From an uncultured Oscillospiraceae bacterium (lineage in GTDB: Bacteria > Bacillota > Clostridia > Oscillospirales > Oscillospiraceae), in contig CANRBG010000013.1 of NCBI GenBank assembly GCA_947628805.1, forward strand, positions 1 through 39,180: a stretch of DNA of 39,180 nt, read 5' to 3'. A program made the position numbers and the translations under genes. Shown piece after piece: positions 31,677 to 39,180 of this stretch (position 1 is its first letter; the number at the start of each line of letters is the position of its first letter). Below the pieces are notes generated by a model. The model made no database searches. It saw only the letters and a list, made by a program, of their open reading frames with translations, and had not been told where the DNA came from.

Positions 31677-32794
31677 GTACTGAGACGACGACGAAGAAAA
31701 CCCCCGTCAAAAAGCAAAGCCGCAGCTTTGGCGAGATCATGAAGGGACTGGTCCGGCAGCAGCTGTTCATCCCCGTTGCCGCGCTGCTGGCCCTGGTGCT
31801 GTTCAACCTGATCGCCGACCCCTCGTTCTTCGCCATCAAGCTGGGTACCAACAGCGCCGGCGACCCGGTGCTGACCGGTTACCTGATCACCATTTTGGAC
31901 AACGCCTCGGAGCTGGTCATCCTGGCCATCGGCATGACGCTGGTGACCGCCGCCTCCGGCGGACAGGACATCTCCGTGGGCGCCACCATCGCCATCGCCG
32001 GCAGCGTGATGCTGCGCATCCTGTGCGGCGCCAACGCCTCGTCTACCTTGCAGGCGCCTATCTGGGTGGCCTTCCTGGTCTGCTGTGTGGTGAGCATGCT
32101 GTTCGGAGCCTTCAACGGCATCCTGGTGGCATATTTGAAGATCCAGCCCATGGTGGCGACCCTGATCCTGTTCACGGCGGGCCGCTCCATCGCCGCCTGG
32201 ATCAATAACAACCAGCTTCCCATCGTCAGCGATCCCACCTTCTCTTACGCGGGCACCTTCATCCCCGGCTGCCCGGTGCCTACCCCCATCTTCATTGCCA
32301 TCGCGTGCGTGGCGGTCATCTTCCTGGTGCTGAAATTCACCAACCTGGGCCTGTACACCCAGGCGGTGGGCATCAACGCCCAGTCCTCCCGGCTCAACGG
32401 CATCAACCCGGAGAAGATCAAGTTTCTGGCCTATGTGATCCTGGGCCTGTGCGTGGCGGTGGCGGGCTACATCAAGGTCAGCCGCTTCTCCACCATCAAC
32501 TACTCCGTGGTGGCCAAGGATATCGAGATGGACGCCATCCTGGCGGTGGCTCTGGGCGGTAACGCCTTGGGCGGCGGCAAATTCAACATGGCCGCCTCTG
32601 TACTGGGCGCCTATGTGATCCAGTTTTTGACCACGACGCTGTTCAAGTTCAACGTGGACTCCAGCGCGCTGCCCGCCTATAAGGCTGTGGTCGTGATCAT
32701 CCTGGTGGTCATGAGCGCGCCCGCCGTGAAGGCCAAGATCGGCAGTATGCGCAAGAAGAGCGGCACGGCAAAACCTGCAAAGGAGGCGGCGTGA
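31673..32794 (+). CDS. Sugar ABC transporter permease 1 (YtfT-like)
   Basis: The product has 373 residues. Membrane channel subunit of the BPD_transp_2 family. After a basic cytoplasmic N-terminus (about 35 residues) come eight to ten membrane segments, with the family segment MTLVTAASGGQDISVGATIA and the late GGNALGGGKFNMAASVLGAY. The ATG overlaps the ATPase stop, so translation is coupled. With the next gene it forms a heterodimeric channel, like E. coli YtfT-YjfF (galactofuranose importer), whereas AraH and RbsC act as homodimers. Confidence 0.92.
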   Translation: MSTETTTKKTPVKKQSRSFGEIMKGLVRQQLFIPVAALLALVLFNLIADPSFFAIKLGTNSAGDPVLTGYLITILDNASELVILAIGMTLVTAASGGQDISVGATIAIAGSVMLRILCGANASSTLQAPIWVAFLVCCVVSMLFGAFNGILVAYLKIQPMVATLILFTAGRSIAAWINNNQLPIVSDPTFSYAGTFIPGCPVPTPIFIAIACVAVIFLVLKFTNLGLYTQAVGINAQSSRLNGINPEKIKFLAYVILGLCVAVAGYIKVSRFSTINYSVVAKDIEMDAILAVALGGNALGGGKFNMAASVLGAYVIQFLTTTLFKFNVDSSALPAYKAVVVIILVVMSAPAVKAKIGSMRKKSGTAKPAKEAA

Positions 32795-32795
32795 C

Positions 32796-33827
32796 ATGAA
32801 AGAGGATAAAACTCTCCAGAAAAAACACAGCATGTCCGACACGAACACCCTTCTGACCATCACCATCGTCGTGTTCGTGCTGATGTACCTGTTTGCCATG
32901 GTGTTCCTGAAGGGCGCGTTCTTGAAGCCCCAGAGCTTCTGCAACCTGCTCAATGAAAATGCCGCGCTGATCATCCTGGCCTGCGGCATGAGCCTGGTCA
33001 TGATCACCGGCGGCATCGATATCAGCGTAGGCTATCTGACCGCGCTGGTGTGCATGAGCTGCGCGGTGCATCTGGACTACGGCGGCGGCAGCGTGGGCAC
33101 GGCCATGCTCCTGGCCCTGGGCATCGGCGTGGCCTTTGGCGTGGTCCAGGGTTTCCTGGTGGCCTACCTGGAGATCCAGCCCTTCATCATCACCCTGGCG
33201 GGCATGTTCTTCGCCAAGGGCATGACCACCATCGTCAATAACACCCAGTTCAACGTGGCCCACGAGGGCTTCCAGGCCCTGAAGGCCACCCGTATCTATC
33301 TGCCGGTAGGCTCCGTGAACCGGCTGGGCGTATATGTTCCGGCCTATGTGGAGATCGGCGTCATCGTGGCGCTGGTGGTGGTCGTGGCGCTGTTCATCGT
33401 GCTGCGCTGGACCAGGCTGGGCCGCAGCCTCTACGCCGTGGGCGGCAACAACCAGAGCGCCAATATGCTGGGCATCAACGTCAAGCGCAACAAGTTCTAC
33501 GCCCATCTGCTGTGCAGCATCCTGGCCAGCATCGGCGGGTTCGTGTACTTCCTGCATGTGGGCTCCGGCTCCCCCTCCCACGCCAGCGGCTATGAGATGA
33601 ACGCCATCGCCTCCTCCATCATCGGCGGCACCCTGCTGACCGGCGGCGTGGGCAACATTGCCGGCACTTTCTTCGGCGTACTGAGTCTGGGCACCATCAA
33701 GAACATCGTCTCCTCCATCGGCCTGGACGAGGCCTGGTGGACCAACATCACCGTGGCGGCCATGATCTGCCTGTTCCTGGTCATCCAGAGCGTGGTGCTG
33801 ATGCGCAAGCACAAGAAAAAGGTGTGA
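32796..33827 (+). CDS. Sugar ABC transporter permease 2 (YjfF-like)
   Basis: The product has 343 residues. Second channel subunit, same family as its neighbour: ACGMSLVMITGGIDISVG, LEIQPFIITLAGMFFAKGMT, GRSLYAVGGNNQSANMLGIN and SIIGGTLLTGGVGNIAGTFF are typical of YjfF-type permeases. Eight or more membrane segments and a basic C-terminal tail (MRKHKKKV). It starts one base after the previous stop with AAAGGAGG about 10 bases upstream. Followed after 3 bases by the kinase gene. Confidence 0.92.
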   Translation: MKEDKTLQKKHSMSDTNTLLTITIVVFVLMYLFAMVFLKGAFLKPQSFCNLLNENAALIILACGMSLVMITGGIDISVGYLTALVCMSCAVHLDYGGGSVGTAMLLALGIGVAFGVVQGFLVAYLEIQPFIITLAGMFFAKGMTTIVNNTQFNVAHEGFQALKATRIYLPVGSVNRLGVYVPAYVEIGVIVALVVVVALFIVLRWTRLGRSLYAVGGNNQSANMLGINVKRNKFYAHLLCSILASIGGFVYFLHVGSGSPSHASGYEMNAIASSIIGGTLLTGGVGNIAGTFFGVLSLGTIKNIVSSIGLDEAWWTNITVAAMICLFLVIQSVVLMRKHKKKV

Positions 33828-33830
33828 GCT

Positions 33831-35366
33831 ATGGACGATAAGAAACTTTATCTGGGCGTGGAGTTCGGCTCCACCCGCATCAAAGCTGTCGCCATAGACG
33901 GGGCGTACAGCCCCGTCTCCACCGGCGACTACACCTGGGCCAGCACCTATGAAAATGGCGTGTGGACCTATTCCCTGGACGAGGCTTGGGCGGGCCTGAA
34001 AAAGGCCCTGTCCGGCGTGGAGGGCCGGGAGGATATCCGCGCCATGGGCGTTTCCGCCATGATGCACGGCTACCTGGCCTTTGACGCGGACTGGAATCTG
34101 CTGGTCCCGTTCCGGACCTGGCAGAACACCATCACCGGCCCGGCAGCGGCGGAGCTGACCGCCCTGTTCGGCTTCAACGTGCCCCAGCGGTGGAGCATCT
34201 CCCACCTGTATCAGGCCGTCCTGAACGGGGAGGAGCATGTCTCCCGGGTGGCCCACATCACCACCCTGGCGGGCTATATCCACCACGCCCTCACCGGCGT
34301 GAACGCCGTGGGCGTGGGCGAGGCCTCCGGCATGTTCCCCATCGCCGCCGACGGCAAGGGCTACGATGCGGATATGCTGGCTAAGTTTGAAAAGCTGGCG
34401 AAGGAAAAGGGCATGCCCTGGAAGGCGGCGGACCTGCTGCCCAAGGTGCTGCAGGCCGGCGAGAGCGCCGGCGTCCTCACCGAGGCGGGAGCGGCGCTGC
34501 TGGACGGGCTGCTGCCGGCGGGCATCCCCCTGGCGCCGCCGGAGGGCGACGCGGGCACCGGCATGACCGCCACCAACGCGGTGGCCCCCCGGACCGGCAA
34601 CGTGTCCGCGGGCACCAGCATCTTCTCCATGGTGGTGCTGGAAAAGCCCCTGGAGCACGTACATGAGGAGATCGACGTGGTGACCACCCCCACGGGCAAG
34701 CCCGTGGCTATGGTCCACTGCAACAACTGCACCAACGACACCAACGCCTGGGTGGGCGTGCTCAAAGAGACGGCGGAGCTGTTCGGCGCGGAGCCCGACA
34801 CCGGCGCCCTGTACACCAAGCTCTACGAGAAGAGCCTGGAGGGGGACCCGGACTGCGGCGGCGTGCTGGTGTGCAACTATCTGGCCGGAGAGGGCGTCAC
34901 CCACATGGACGCGGGCCGGCCCCTGGTGGTCCGGACCCCGGACGCCAAGTTCACCCTGGCCAACTTCTTCCGGGCCCAGCTTTACGCCACTATGTCCACC
35001 CTGAAGATCGGCATGGACATCCTGGCCCAGGAGCACGTAGCCATCGACTCGCTGACCGGCCACGGCGGTCTTTTCAAGACCCCGCTGGTGGGGCAGAAGT
35101 ACATGGCCGCCGCCTGCAATGCCCCGGTCACCTGCATGGAGACCGCTGGGGAGGGCGGCCCCTACGGCATGGCCCTGCTGGCGGCCTATCTGGTGGATAA
35201 GGCCGAGGGCGAGAGCCTGGAGGACTACCTGAACGCCCACGTGTTCGCGGGCGTGACCGGCTCCACGGTGACCCCGGACCCGGCGGACGCGGCGGGCTTC
35301 ACCGCCTACATCCAGCGGTACAAGGCTCTGCTGAACGTGGAGCGGACCGCGGTGGAAGATCTTTGA
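33831..35366 (+). CDS. FGGY-family sugar kinase, probable L-ribulokinase
   Basis: The product has 511 residues. By position it should phosphorylate L-ribulose to L-ribulose 5-phosphate. FGGY features: N-terminal phosphate segment YLGVEFGSTRIKAVAIDG (Glu in place of the more usual Asp), PFRTWQNT, the GDAGTGMTATNAV segment in the region expected to supply the catalytic Asp, an adenosine-binding SAGTSIFSMV, and the C-terminal TGHGGLFKTPLVGQKYMAAA. It is shorter than and not close to E. coli AraB (566 residues), and belongs to the branch often annotated only as an FGGY ATPase. It sits directly before araA with GAGG spacing typical of one operon. Confidence 0.85.
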   Translation: MDDKKLYLGVEFGSTRIKAVAIDGAYSPVSTGDYTWASTYENGVWTYSLDEAWAGLKKALSGVEGREDIRAMGVSAMMHGYLAFDADWNLLVPFRTWQNTITGPAAAELTALFGFNVPQRWSISHLYQAVLNGEEHVSRVAHITTLAGYIHHALTGVNAVGVGEASGMFPIAADGKGYDADMLAKFEKLAKEKGMPWKAADLLPKVLQAGESAGVLTEAGAALLDGLLPAGIPLAPPEGDAGTGMTATNAVAPRTGNVSAGTSIFSMVVLEKPLEHVHEEIDVVTTPTGKPVAMVHCNNCTNDTNAWVGVLKETAELFGAEPDTGALYTKLYEKSLEGDPDCGGVLVCNYLAGEGVTHMDAGRPLVVRTPDAKFTLANFFRAQLYATMSTLKIGMDILAQEHVAIDSLTGHGGLFKTPLVGQKYMAAACNAPVTCMETAGEGGPYGMALLAAYLVDKAEGESLEDYLNAHVFAGVTGSTVTPDPADAAGFTAYIQRYKALLNVERTAVEDL

Positions 35367-35379
35367 GGAGGACGACGCT

Positions 35380-36852
35380 TTGAGCAAGTATGAATTTTGG
35401 TTCGTGGTGGGCAGCCAGTTCCTGTACGGCCCCGAGGTCCTGGAGACGGTAGAGGCCCGGGCTAAGGAGATGGCGGCGGAGATGAGCAAGAGCCTGCCCT
35501 ATCCGCTGGTCTACAAGGTCACCGCCAAGACCAACAAGGAGATCGCCGACGTGGCGAAAGAGGCCAACCATGACGACGCCTGCGCCGGCATCGTCACCTG
35601 GTGCCACACCTTCTCCCCCAGCAAGATGTGGATCAACGGCCTGGCCAGCCTGCAAAAGCCCTATTGCCACTTCGCCACCCAGTACAACAAGGAGATCCCC
35701 AATGAGGAGATCGACATGGACTTCATGAATCTGAACCAGGCCGCCCACGGCGACCGGGAGCACGGATTCATCGCCGCCAGGCTCCGTATGCCCCGGAAAG
35801 TCATCGCCGGCTACTGGAAGGACGAAAAGGTCCTGGGCCGCATCGGCTCCTGGATGAAAGCCGCCGTAGGCGTGGCCGTGTCCAAGGGCATGAAGGTCAT
35901 GCGTTTCGGCGACAACATGCGGGAAGTGGCCGTCACCGAGGGCGACAAGGTGGAGGTCCAGACCAAGCTGGGCTGGCAGGTGAACACTTGGGCCGTGGGC
36001 GACCTGGTCAAGGAGATGAACGCGGTCACCGAGGCCGAGATCGACGAGCTGGTCAAGGTCTACGAGGCCAATTATGACATCGCCACCGACAACACCGCCG
36101 CCATCCGCTACCAGGCCCGGGAGGAGATCGCCATCGAGAAGATGATGGACGCCGAGGGCTGCAAGGCCTTCTCCAACACCTTCCAGGACCTGTACGGCAT
36201 GGAGCAGCTGCCGGGCCTGGCAAGCCAGCATCTGATGGCCCAGGGCTACGGCTACGGCGGCGAGGGGGATTGGAAAGTGTCCGCCATGACCGCCATTTTG
36301 AAGGCCATGGGCGAGGGCGGCAACGGCGCCTCCGCTTTCATGGAGGATTATACCTACCATCTGGTGGAGGGCCAGGAGTACTCCCTGGGCGCCCACATGC
36401 TGGAGGTGTGCCCCTCCCTGGCGGCAGGAAAACCCCGCATCGAGACACACCACCTGGGCATCGGTATGAACGAGAAGGACCCGGCCCGGCTGGTGTTCGA
36501 GGGCAAGGCCGGTCCCGCTATCGTGGTGAGCCTGATCGACATGGGCGGCCGGCTGCGGCTGATCTGCCAGGACATTGAGGCGGTCAAGCCCATCATGCCC
36601 ATGCCCAACCTGCCCGTGGCCCGGGTCATGTGGCGGGCCATGCCGGATCTGACCACCGGCGTGGAGTGCTGGATCACGGCGGGCGGCGCCCACCACACGG
36701 TGCTCAGCTACGACGTGACCGCCGAGCAGATGAAGGACTGGGCCAACATGATGGGCATTGAGTTCGTCCACATCGGCAAGGACACCACCGTGGAGGGTCT
36801 GGAAAAAGAGCTCTTCTGGAACGACATCGCCTGGAAGCTCAAGGCGATATAA
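35380..36852 (+). CDS. araA: L-arabinose isomerase
   Basis: Converts L-arabinose to L-ribulose; Mn-dependent, cytoplasmic. The 490 residues match the family length. Seen: N-terminal FWFVVGSQFLYG, TWCHTFSPSKMWI, and the metal ligands in order: Glu in GEGDWKVSA, Glu in FMEDYTYHL, His in GAHMLEVCPSL, His in ITAGGAHHTV (E306, E333, H350 and H450 of E. coli). Translation starts at TTG 35380, preceded by GAGGAGG; no ATG is available near the conserved N-terminus. Gene order kinase-araA-araD. Confidence 0.97.
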   Translation: MSKYEFWFVVGSQFLYGPEVLETVEARAKEMAAEMSKSLPYPLVYKVTAKTNKEIADVAKEANHDDACAGIVTWCHTFSPSKMWINGLASLQKPYCHFATQYNKEIPNEEIDMDFMNLNQAAHGDREHGFIAARLRMPRKVIAGYWKDEKVLGRIGSWMKAAVGVAVSKGMKVMRFGDNMREVAVTEGDKVEVQTKLGWQVNTWAVGDLVKEMNAVTEAEIDELVKVYEANYDIATDNTAAIRYQAREEIAIEKMMDAEGCKAFSNTFQDLYGMEQLPGLASQHLMAQGYGYGGEGDWKVSAMTAILKAMGEGGNGASAFMEDYTYHLVEGQEYSLGAHMLEVCPSLAAGKPRIETHHLGIGMNEKDPARLVFEGKAGPAIVVSLIDMGGRLRLICQDIEAVKPIMPMPNLPVARVMWRAMPDLTTGVECWITAGGAHHTVLSYDVTAEQMKDWANMMGIEFVHIGKDTTVEGLEKELFWNDIAWKLKAI

Positions 36853-36863
36853 AACAGGACTGG

Positions 36864-36888
36864 ACCGCCGGGCCGACGGCCCGGCGGT
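36864..36888 (+). other. Intercistronic stem-loop between araA and araD
   Basis: Perfect 11-bp stem ACCGCCGGGCC/GGCCCGGCGGT with a GAC loop, followed by TTATC only. It may modulate araD expression or protect upstream mRNA; too few T's for a reliable terminator. Confidence 0.55.
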
Positions 36889-36909
36889 TTATCAAAAGGA
36901 GACATCGAC

Positions 36910-37605
36910 ATGCTTGAAAAATTGAAAAAGGCGGTCCTGGAGGCCAACCTGCTCCTGCCGAAGCACGGACTGGTCACGTTCACCTGGGGCAACGTATCCG
37001 GCATCGACCGGGAAAAGGGCCTGGTGGTCATCAAGCCCTCCGGGGTGGAGTATGACGGCATGCAGGCTGAGGACATGGTGGTGGTGGACCTGGACGGCAA
37101 CCGGGTGGAGGGCAAGTACAAGCCCTCCAGCGATACCCCCACCCACATCGCGCTGTACAAGGCGTTCCCCGCCCTGGGAGGCGTGGTCCACACCCACAGC
37201 CGCTGGGCCACCAGCTTCGCTCAGGCGGGCAAGGGCATCCCCGCCTTCGGCACCACCCAGGGTGACTATTTTTACGGGGAGATCCCCTGCACCCGGAAGA
37301 TGACACCGGCGGAGATCAGCGGCGAGTATGAGCTGGAGACGGGCAACGTGATCATCGAGACCTTCCGGTCCCGGCACATCGACCCGGCCCAGGTGCCCGC
37401 CGTGCTGGTGCACAGCCACGGTCCCTTTGCCTGGGGCACGGACCCGGCCAACGCGGTCCACAATGCCGTGGTCCTGGAGGAGGTGGCCTTTATGGCGTTC
37501 CACGCCATGGCCCTGACCCCGGGTCTGCCCCCCATGCAGCAGGAGCTGCTGGACAAACACTATCTGCGCAAGCACGGCCCCGGCGCCTATTACGGCCAGG
37601 GCTGA
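36910..37605 (+). CDS. araD: L-ribulose-5-phosphate 4-epimerase
   Basis: Epimerises L-ribulose 5-phosphate to D-xylulose 5-phosphate for the pentose phosphate pathway. The 231 residues match class II aldolase/Ara[11 protein letters not shown] near the N-terminus, [25 protein letters not shown], the zinc site [10 protein letters not shown], the catalytic-loop segment [10 protein letters not shown], and the third zinc His in [20 protein letters not shown] lies 7 bases upstream of ATG 36910. Last gene of the arabinose operon. Confidence 0.97.
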   Translation: MLEKLKKAVLEANLLLPKHGLVTFTWGNVSGIDREKGLVVIKPSGVEYDGMQAEDMVVVDLDGNRVEGKYKPSSDTPTHIALYKAFPALGGVVHTHSRWATSFAQAGKGIPAFGTTQGDYFYGEIPCTRKMTPAEISGEYELETGNVIIETFRSRHIDPAQVPAVLVHSHGPFAWGTDPANAVHNAVVLEEVAFMAFHAMALTPGLPPMQQELLDKHYLRKHGPGAYYGQG

Positions 37606-37626
37606 GCGCGGCGCACACAGCAAACG

Positions 37627-37662
37627 GCGGCCCCCTTGCAAAAGGGGGCCGCGAAGCTGTTT
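37627..37662 (+). terminator. Terminator of the arabinose operon
   Basis: Perfect 11-bp stem GCGGCCCCCTT/AAGGGGGCCGC with a GCAA (GNRA) loop at 37638-37641, followed by GAAGCTGTTTT. It lies 14 bases before the MATE start codon, so some readthrough into that gene is possible. Confidence 0.75.
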
Positions 37663-37675
37663 TCCCGGAGGGTCT

Positions 37676-39055
37676 ATGAAAAAAGACAACGGATTTCTCG
37701 CCACGGAGCCGGTGGGAAGGCTCCTTTTCAAGCTGGCCGTACCCACCATCGCGGCCCAGATCATCAACATGCTCTACAACGTGGTGGACCGCATCTACAT
37801 CGGCCACATGCCGCAAGACGGGGACCTGGCCCTGACGGGGGTGGGGGTGTGCATGCCCATCATCATGTTCATCTCCGCTTTCGCGGCCCTGATCAGCGCC
37901 GGCGGCGCGCCGAGGGCGTCCATCTACATGGGCCGGGGGGACAACGACACGGCGGAAAAGACCATGGGCAGCTGCTTCAGTTTGCAGCTTGTTATCTCCG
38001 CCGTGCTGACGGCGGCGCTGCTGCTGTGGGCCCGGCCCATGCTGCTGGCCTTCGGGGCCAGTGAAAACACCATCGGCTACGCCGCAGCCTATATGCGCGT
38101 CTACACTGTGGGCACGGTGTTCGTGCAGCTCACCCTGGGCATGAACGCCTATATCACCGCCCAGGGCTTCGCCAGGACCGGGATGCTGACTGTGCTGATC
38201 GGGGCGCTGTGCAACATCGCGCTGGACCCGGTGTTCATCTTCCTTTTGGGGATGGGGGTCCGGGGCGCGGCCCTGGCAACGGTGCTGAGCCAGGGGATCT
38301 CCTGCGCGTGGGTGGTGTGGTTCCTCAGCGGGAAAAAGACCATTTTGCGCCTGAAAAAGGAGACTTTGCCCATCCGGATGAAGCTGGCGGCCCCCTGCAT
38401 CGCCCTGGGCACGGCCACGTTCATCATGCAGGCCAGCGAGAGCGTGATCTCCGTGTGCTTCAACTCGTCGCTTTTGCGATACGGCGGGGACTTGGCCGTG
38501 GGGAGCATGACCATCCTCACCAGCGTCATGCAATTCGCCATGATGCCTTTGCAGGGCCTGGGCCAGGGGGCCCAGCCCATCACCAGCTATAACTATGGCG
38601 CGGGCAACGCCGACCGGGTGAAGCAGATATTCCGGCTGCTGCTGACCGTGAGCCTGAGCTATTCCGTGACCCTCTGGGGGCTGATCATGCTGTTTCCCCG
38701 GCTGTTCGCGGGGATCTTCACCCCGGACCCGGTGCTGCTGGACTTTACGGGCCGGTCCCTGCGGGTGTACTGCGGGGCCACGCTGCTGTTCGGTATCCAG
38801 ATCGCCTGCCAGATGACCTTTGTGGCCCTGGGCAACGCCAAGGCGTCTGTTACCGTGGCGGTGGTGCGCAAGTTTGTGCTGCTGCTGCCGTTCATCTACC
38901 TGATGCCCCGGCTAATGGCCGACAAGACCATGGCGGTGTACACCGCCGAGCCGGTGGCGGACGCCATCGCCGTGACGTTTACGGCGATCTTGTTCACCGG
39001 CCAGTTCAAAAAGGCGGTCCGGAGCATATCCGGTCCGCCGGGCAAGGAAGCATAA
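37676..39055 (+). CDS. MATE-family multidrug/Na+-type exporter
   Basis: The product has 459 residues. Twelve membrane segments in two related halves, consistent with MATE antiporters: N-half PVGRLLFKLAVPTIAAQIIN, MLYNVVDRIYIGH, and RASIYMGRGDNDTAEK; C-half LGQGAQPITSYNYGAGNADR, the mirror of the MxxQ segment. GGAGGG lies just before ATG 37676. I see no promoter of its own in the 70-bp gap after araD, where a terminator sits. Substrate unknown; no functional link with arabinose is implied. Confidence 0.93.
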   Translation: MKKDNGFLATEPVGRLLFKLAVPTIAAQIINMLYNVVDRIYIGHMPQDGDLALTGVGVCMPIIMFISAFAALISAGGAPRASIYMGRGDNDTAEKTMGSCFSLQLVISAVLTAALLLWARPMLLAFGASENTIGYAAAYMRVYTVGTVFVQLTLGMNAYITAQGFARTGMLTVLIGALCNIALDPVFIFLLGMGVRGAALATVLSQGISCAWVVWFLSGKKTILRLKKETLPIRMKLAAPCIALGTATFIMQASESVISVCFNSSLLRYGGDLAVGSMTILTSVMQFAMMPLQGLGQGAQPITSYNYGAGNADRVKQIFRLLLTVSLSYSVTLWGLIMLFPRLFAGIFTPDPVLLDFTGRSLRVYCGATLLFGIQIACQMTFVALGNAKASVTVAVVRKFVLLLPFIYLMPRLMADKTMAVYTAEPVADAIAVTFTAILFTGQFKKAVRSISGPPGKEA

Positions 39056-39064
39056 AAGGCACAA

Positions 39065-39118
39065 GGCCGGCGGCCTGTCCGCCGGCCCTTGCTGAGCTTG
39101 TCCAAAAACAAGTTTTTT
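39065..39118 (+). terminator. Tandem terminator after the MATE gene
   Basis: First stem GGCCGGCGG/CCGCCGGCC (39065-39087) with a CCTGT loop. Second, weaker stem CTTGT/ACAAG (39097-39112) is followed by TTTTTT (39113-39118), giving the release tract. Confidence 0.8.
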
Positions 39119-39132
39119 GACCGCTCTGATAT

Positions 39133-39180
39133 AAACTGCTCGGCGGAAGTGAATCCCGCCGGCAGGAAGTCAAAAGCCTG
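39133..39180 (+). repeat. Structured dispersed repeat, copy 2 (cut by window edge)
   Basis: The 48 bases to the window end equal 13061-13108 exactly, including the bulged first hairpin and the left arm of the 13-bp stem. It begins 15 bases after the T-run of the preceding terminator, in a gene-free position. Confidence 0.9.

Noticed and set aside
32709-35489. 926-codon open frame on the minus strand across the permease and kinase genes
   Set aside because: Same antisense shadow effect; no ribosome site or domain.
37627-37675. Riboswitch controlling the MATE gene
   Set aside because: MATE genes can follow riboswitches, but only one simple terminator hairpin fits in the 70-bp gap; no aptamer-sized structure is present.

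Overview
Window type and likely host. This is a dense, high-G+C bacterial chromosome segment with Firmicutes gene content: a DnaD plus DnaC/DnaI-type helicase loader pair, a CD1247-type zinc-ribbon protein, an efp-pepP pair, maf-mreC-mreD-PBP2 followed by an mgsA-like gene, and an AraR (GntR/LacI hybrid) arabinose regulator. High G+C together with this gene set suggests a gut clostridium of the Oscillospiraceae type (inference; no rRNA gene is present to prove it). I saw no phage, IS transposase, CRISPR array, tRNA or rRNA.

Layout. (1) Positions 1-9.9 kb, minus strand: one head-to-tail block in the order U32/RlhA-like, maf, mreC, mreD, PBP2, mgsA-like, hisS, aspS (aspS is cut by the left edge), with a good promoter at about 10.0 kb. 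(2) 10.0-13.2 kb: a PHP phosphoesterase divergent from dnaD-dnaC, with inverted repeats in the shared spacer. After dnaC comes a structured repeat whose first 48 bases recur exactly at the right edge, then a strong terminator. (3) 13.3-16.6 kb: a ribbon-helix-helix-like gene followed by clpB, each preceded by the same TTTATATAAA palindrome. (4) 16.7-21.8 kb: a secreted beta-helix-like protein, a lipoprotein, DUF378, a zinc-ribbon protein, efp and pepP. (5) 21.8-26.2 kb: comEA-like, response regulator and histidine kinase on the minus strand, divergent from a membrane protein of the S11 D-Ala-D-Ala carboxypeptidase fold that has lost its catalytic motifs and carries 18-bp tandem repeats. (6) 26.2-37.6 kb: a complete L-arabinose locus, with araR and an AraC-family gene on the minus strand divergent from binding protein, ATPase, two permeases, FGGY kinase, araA and araD. 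(7) 37.7-39.2 kb: a MATE exporter, terminators and the second repeat copy.

How it works together. The arabinose locus reads as a self-contained import and catabolism unit: sugar capture, ABC import, isomerisation to L-ribulose, phosphorylation, and epimerisation to D-xylulose 5-phosphate. Two regulators face a 480-bp A+T-rich control region. The first block joins cell elongation (MreC, MreD, PBP2) with translation genes. The least ordinary items are two apparent pseudoenzymes (the S11-fold protein and the MgsA-like protein), the palindrome-flanked RHH-clpB unit, and the dispersed hairpin repeat. All functional assignments rest on reading motifs by eye; no database search was possible.
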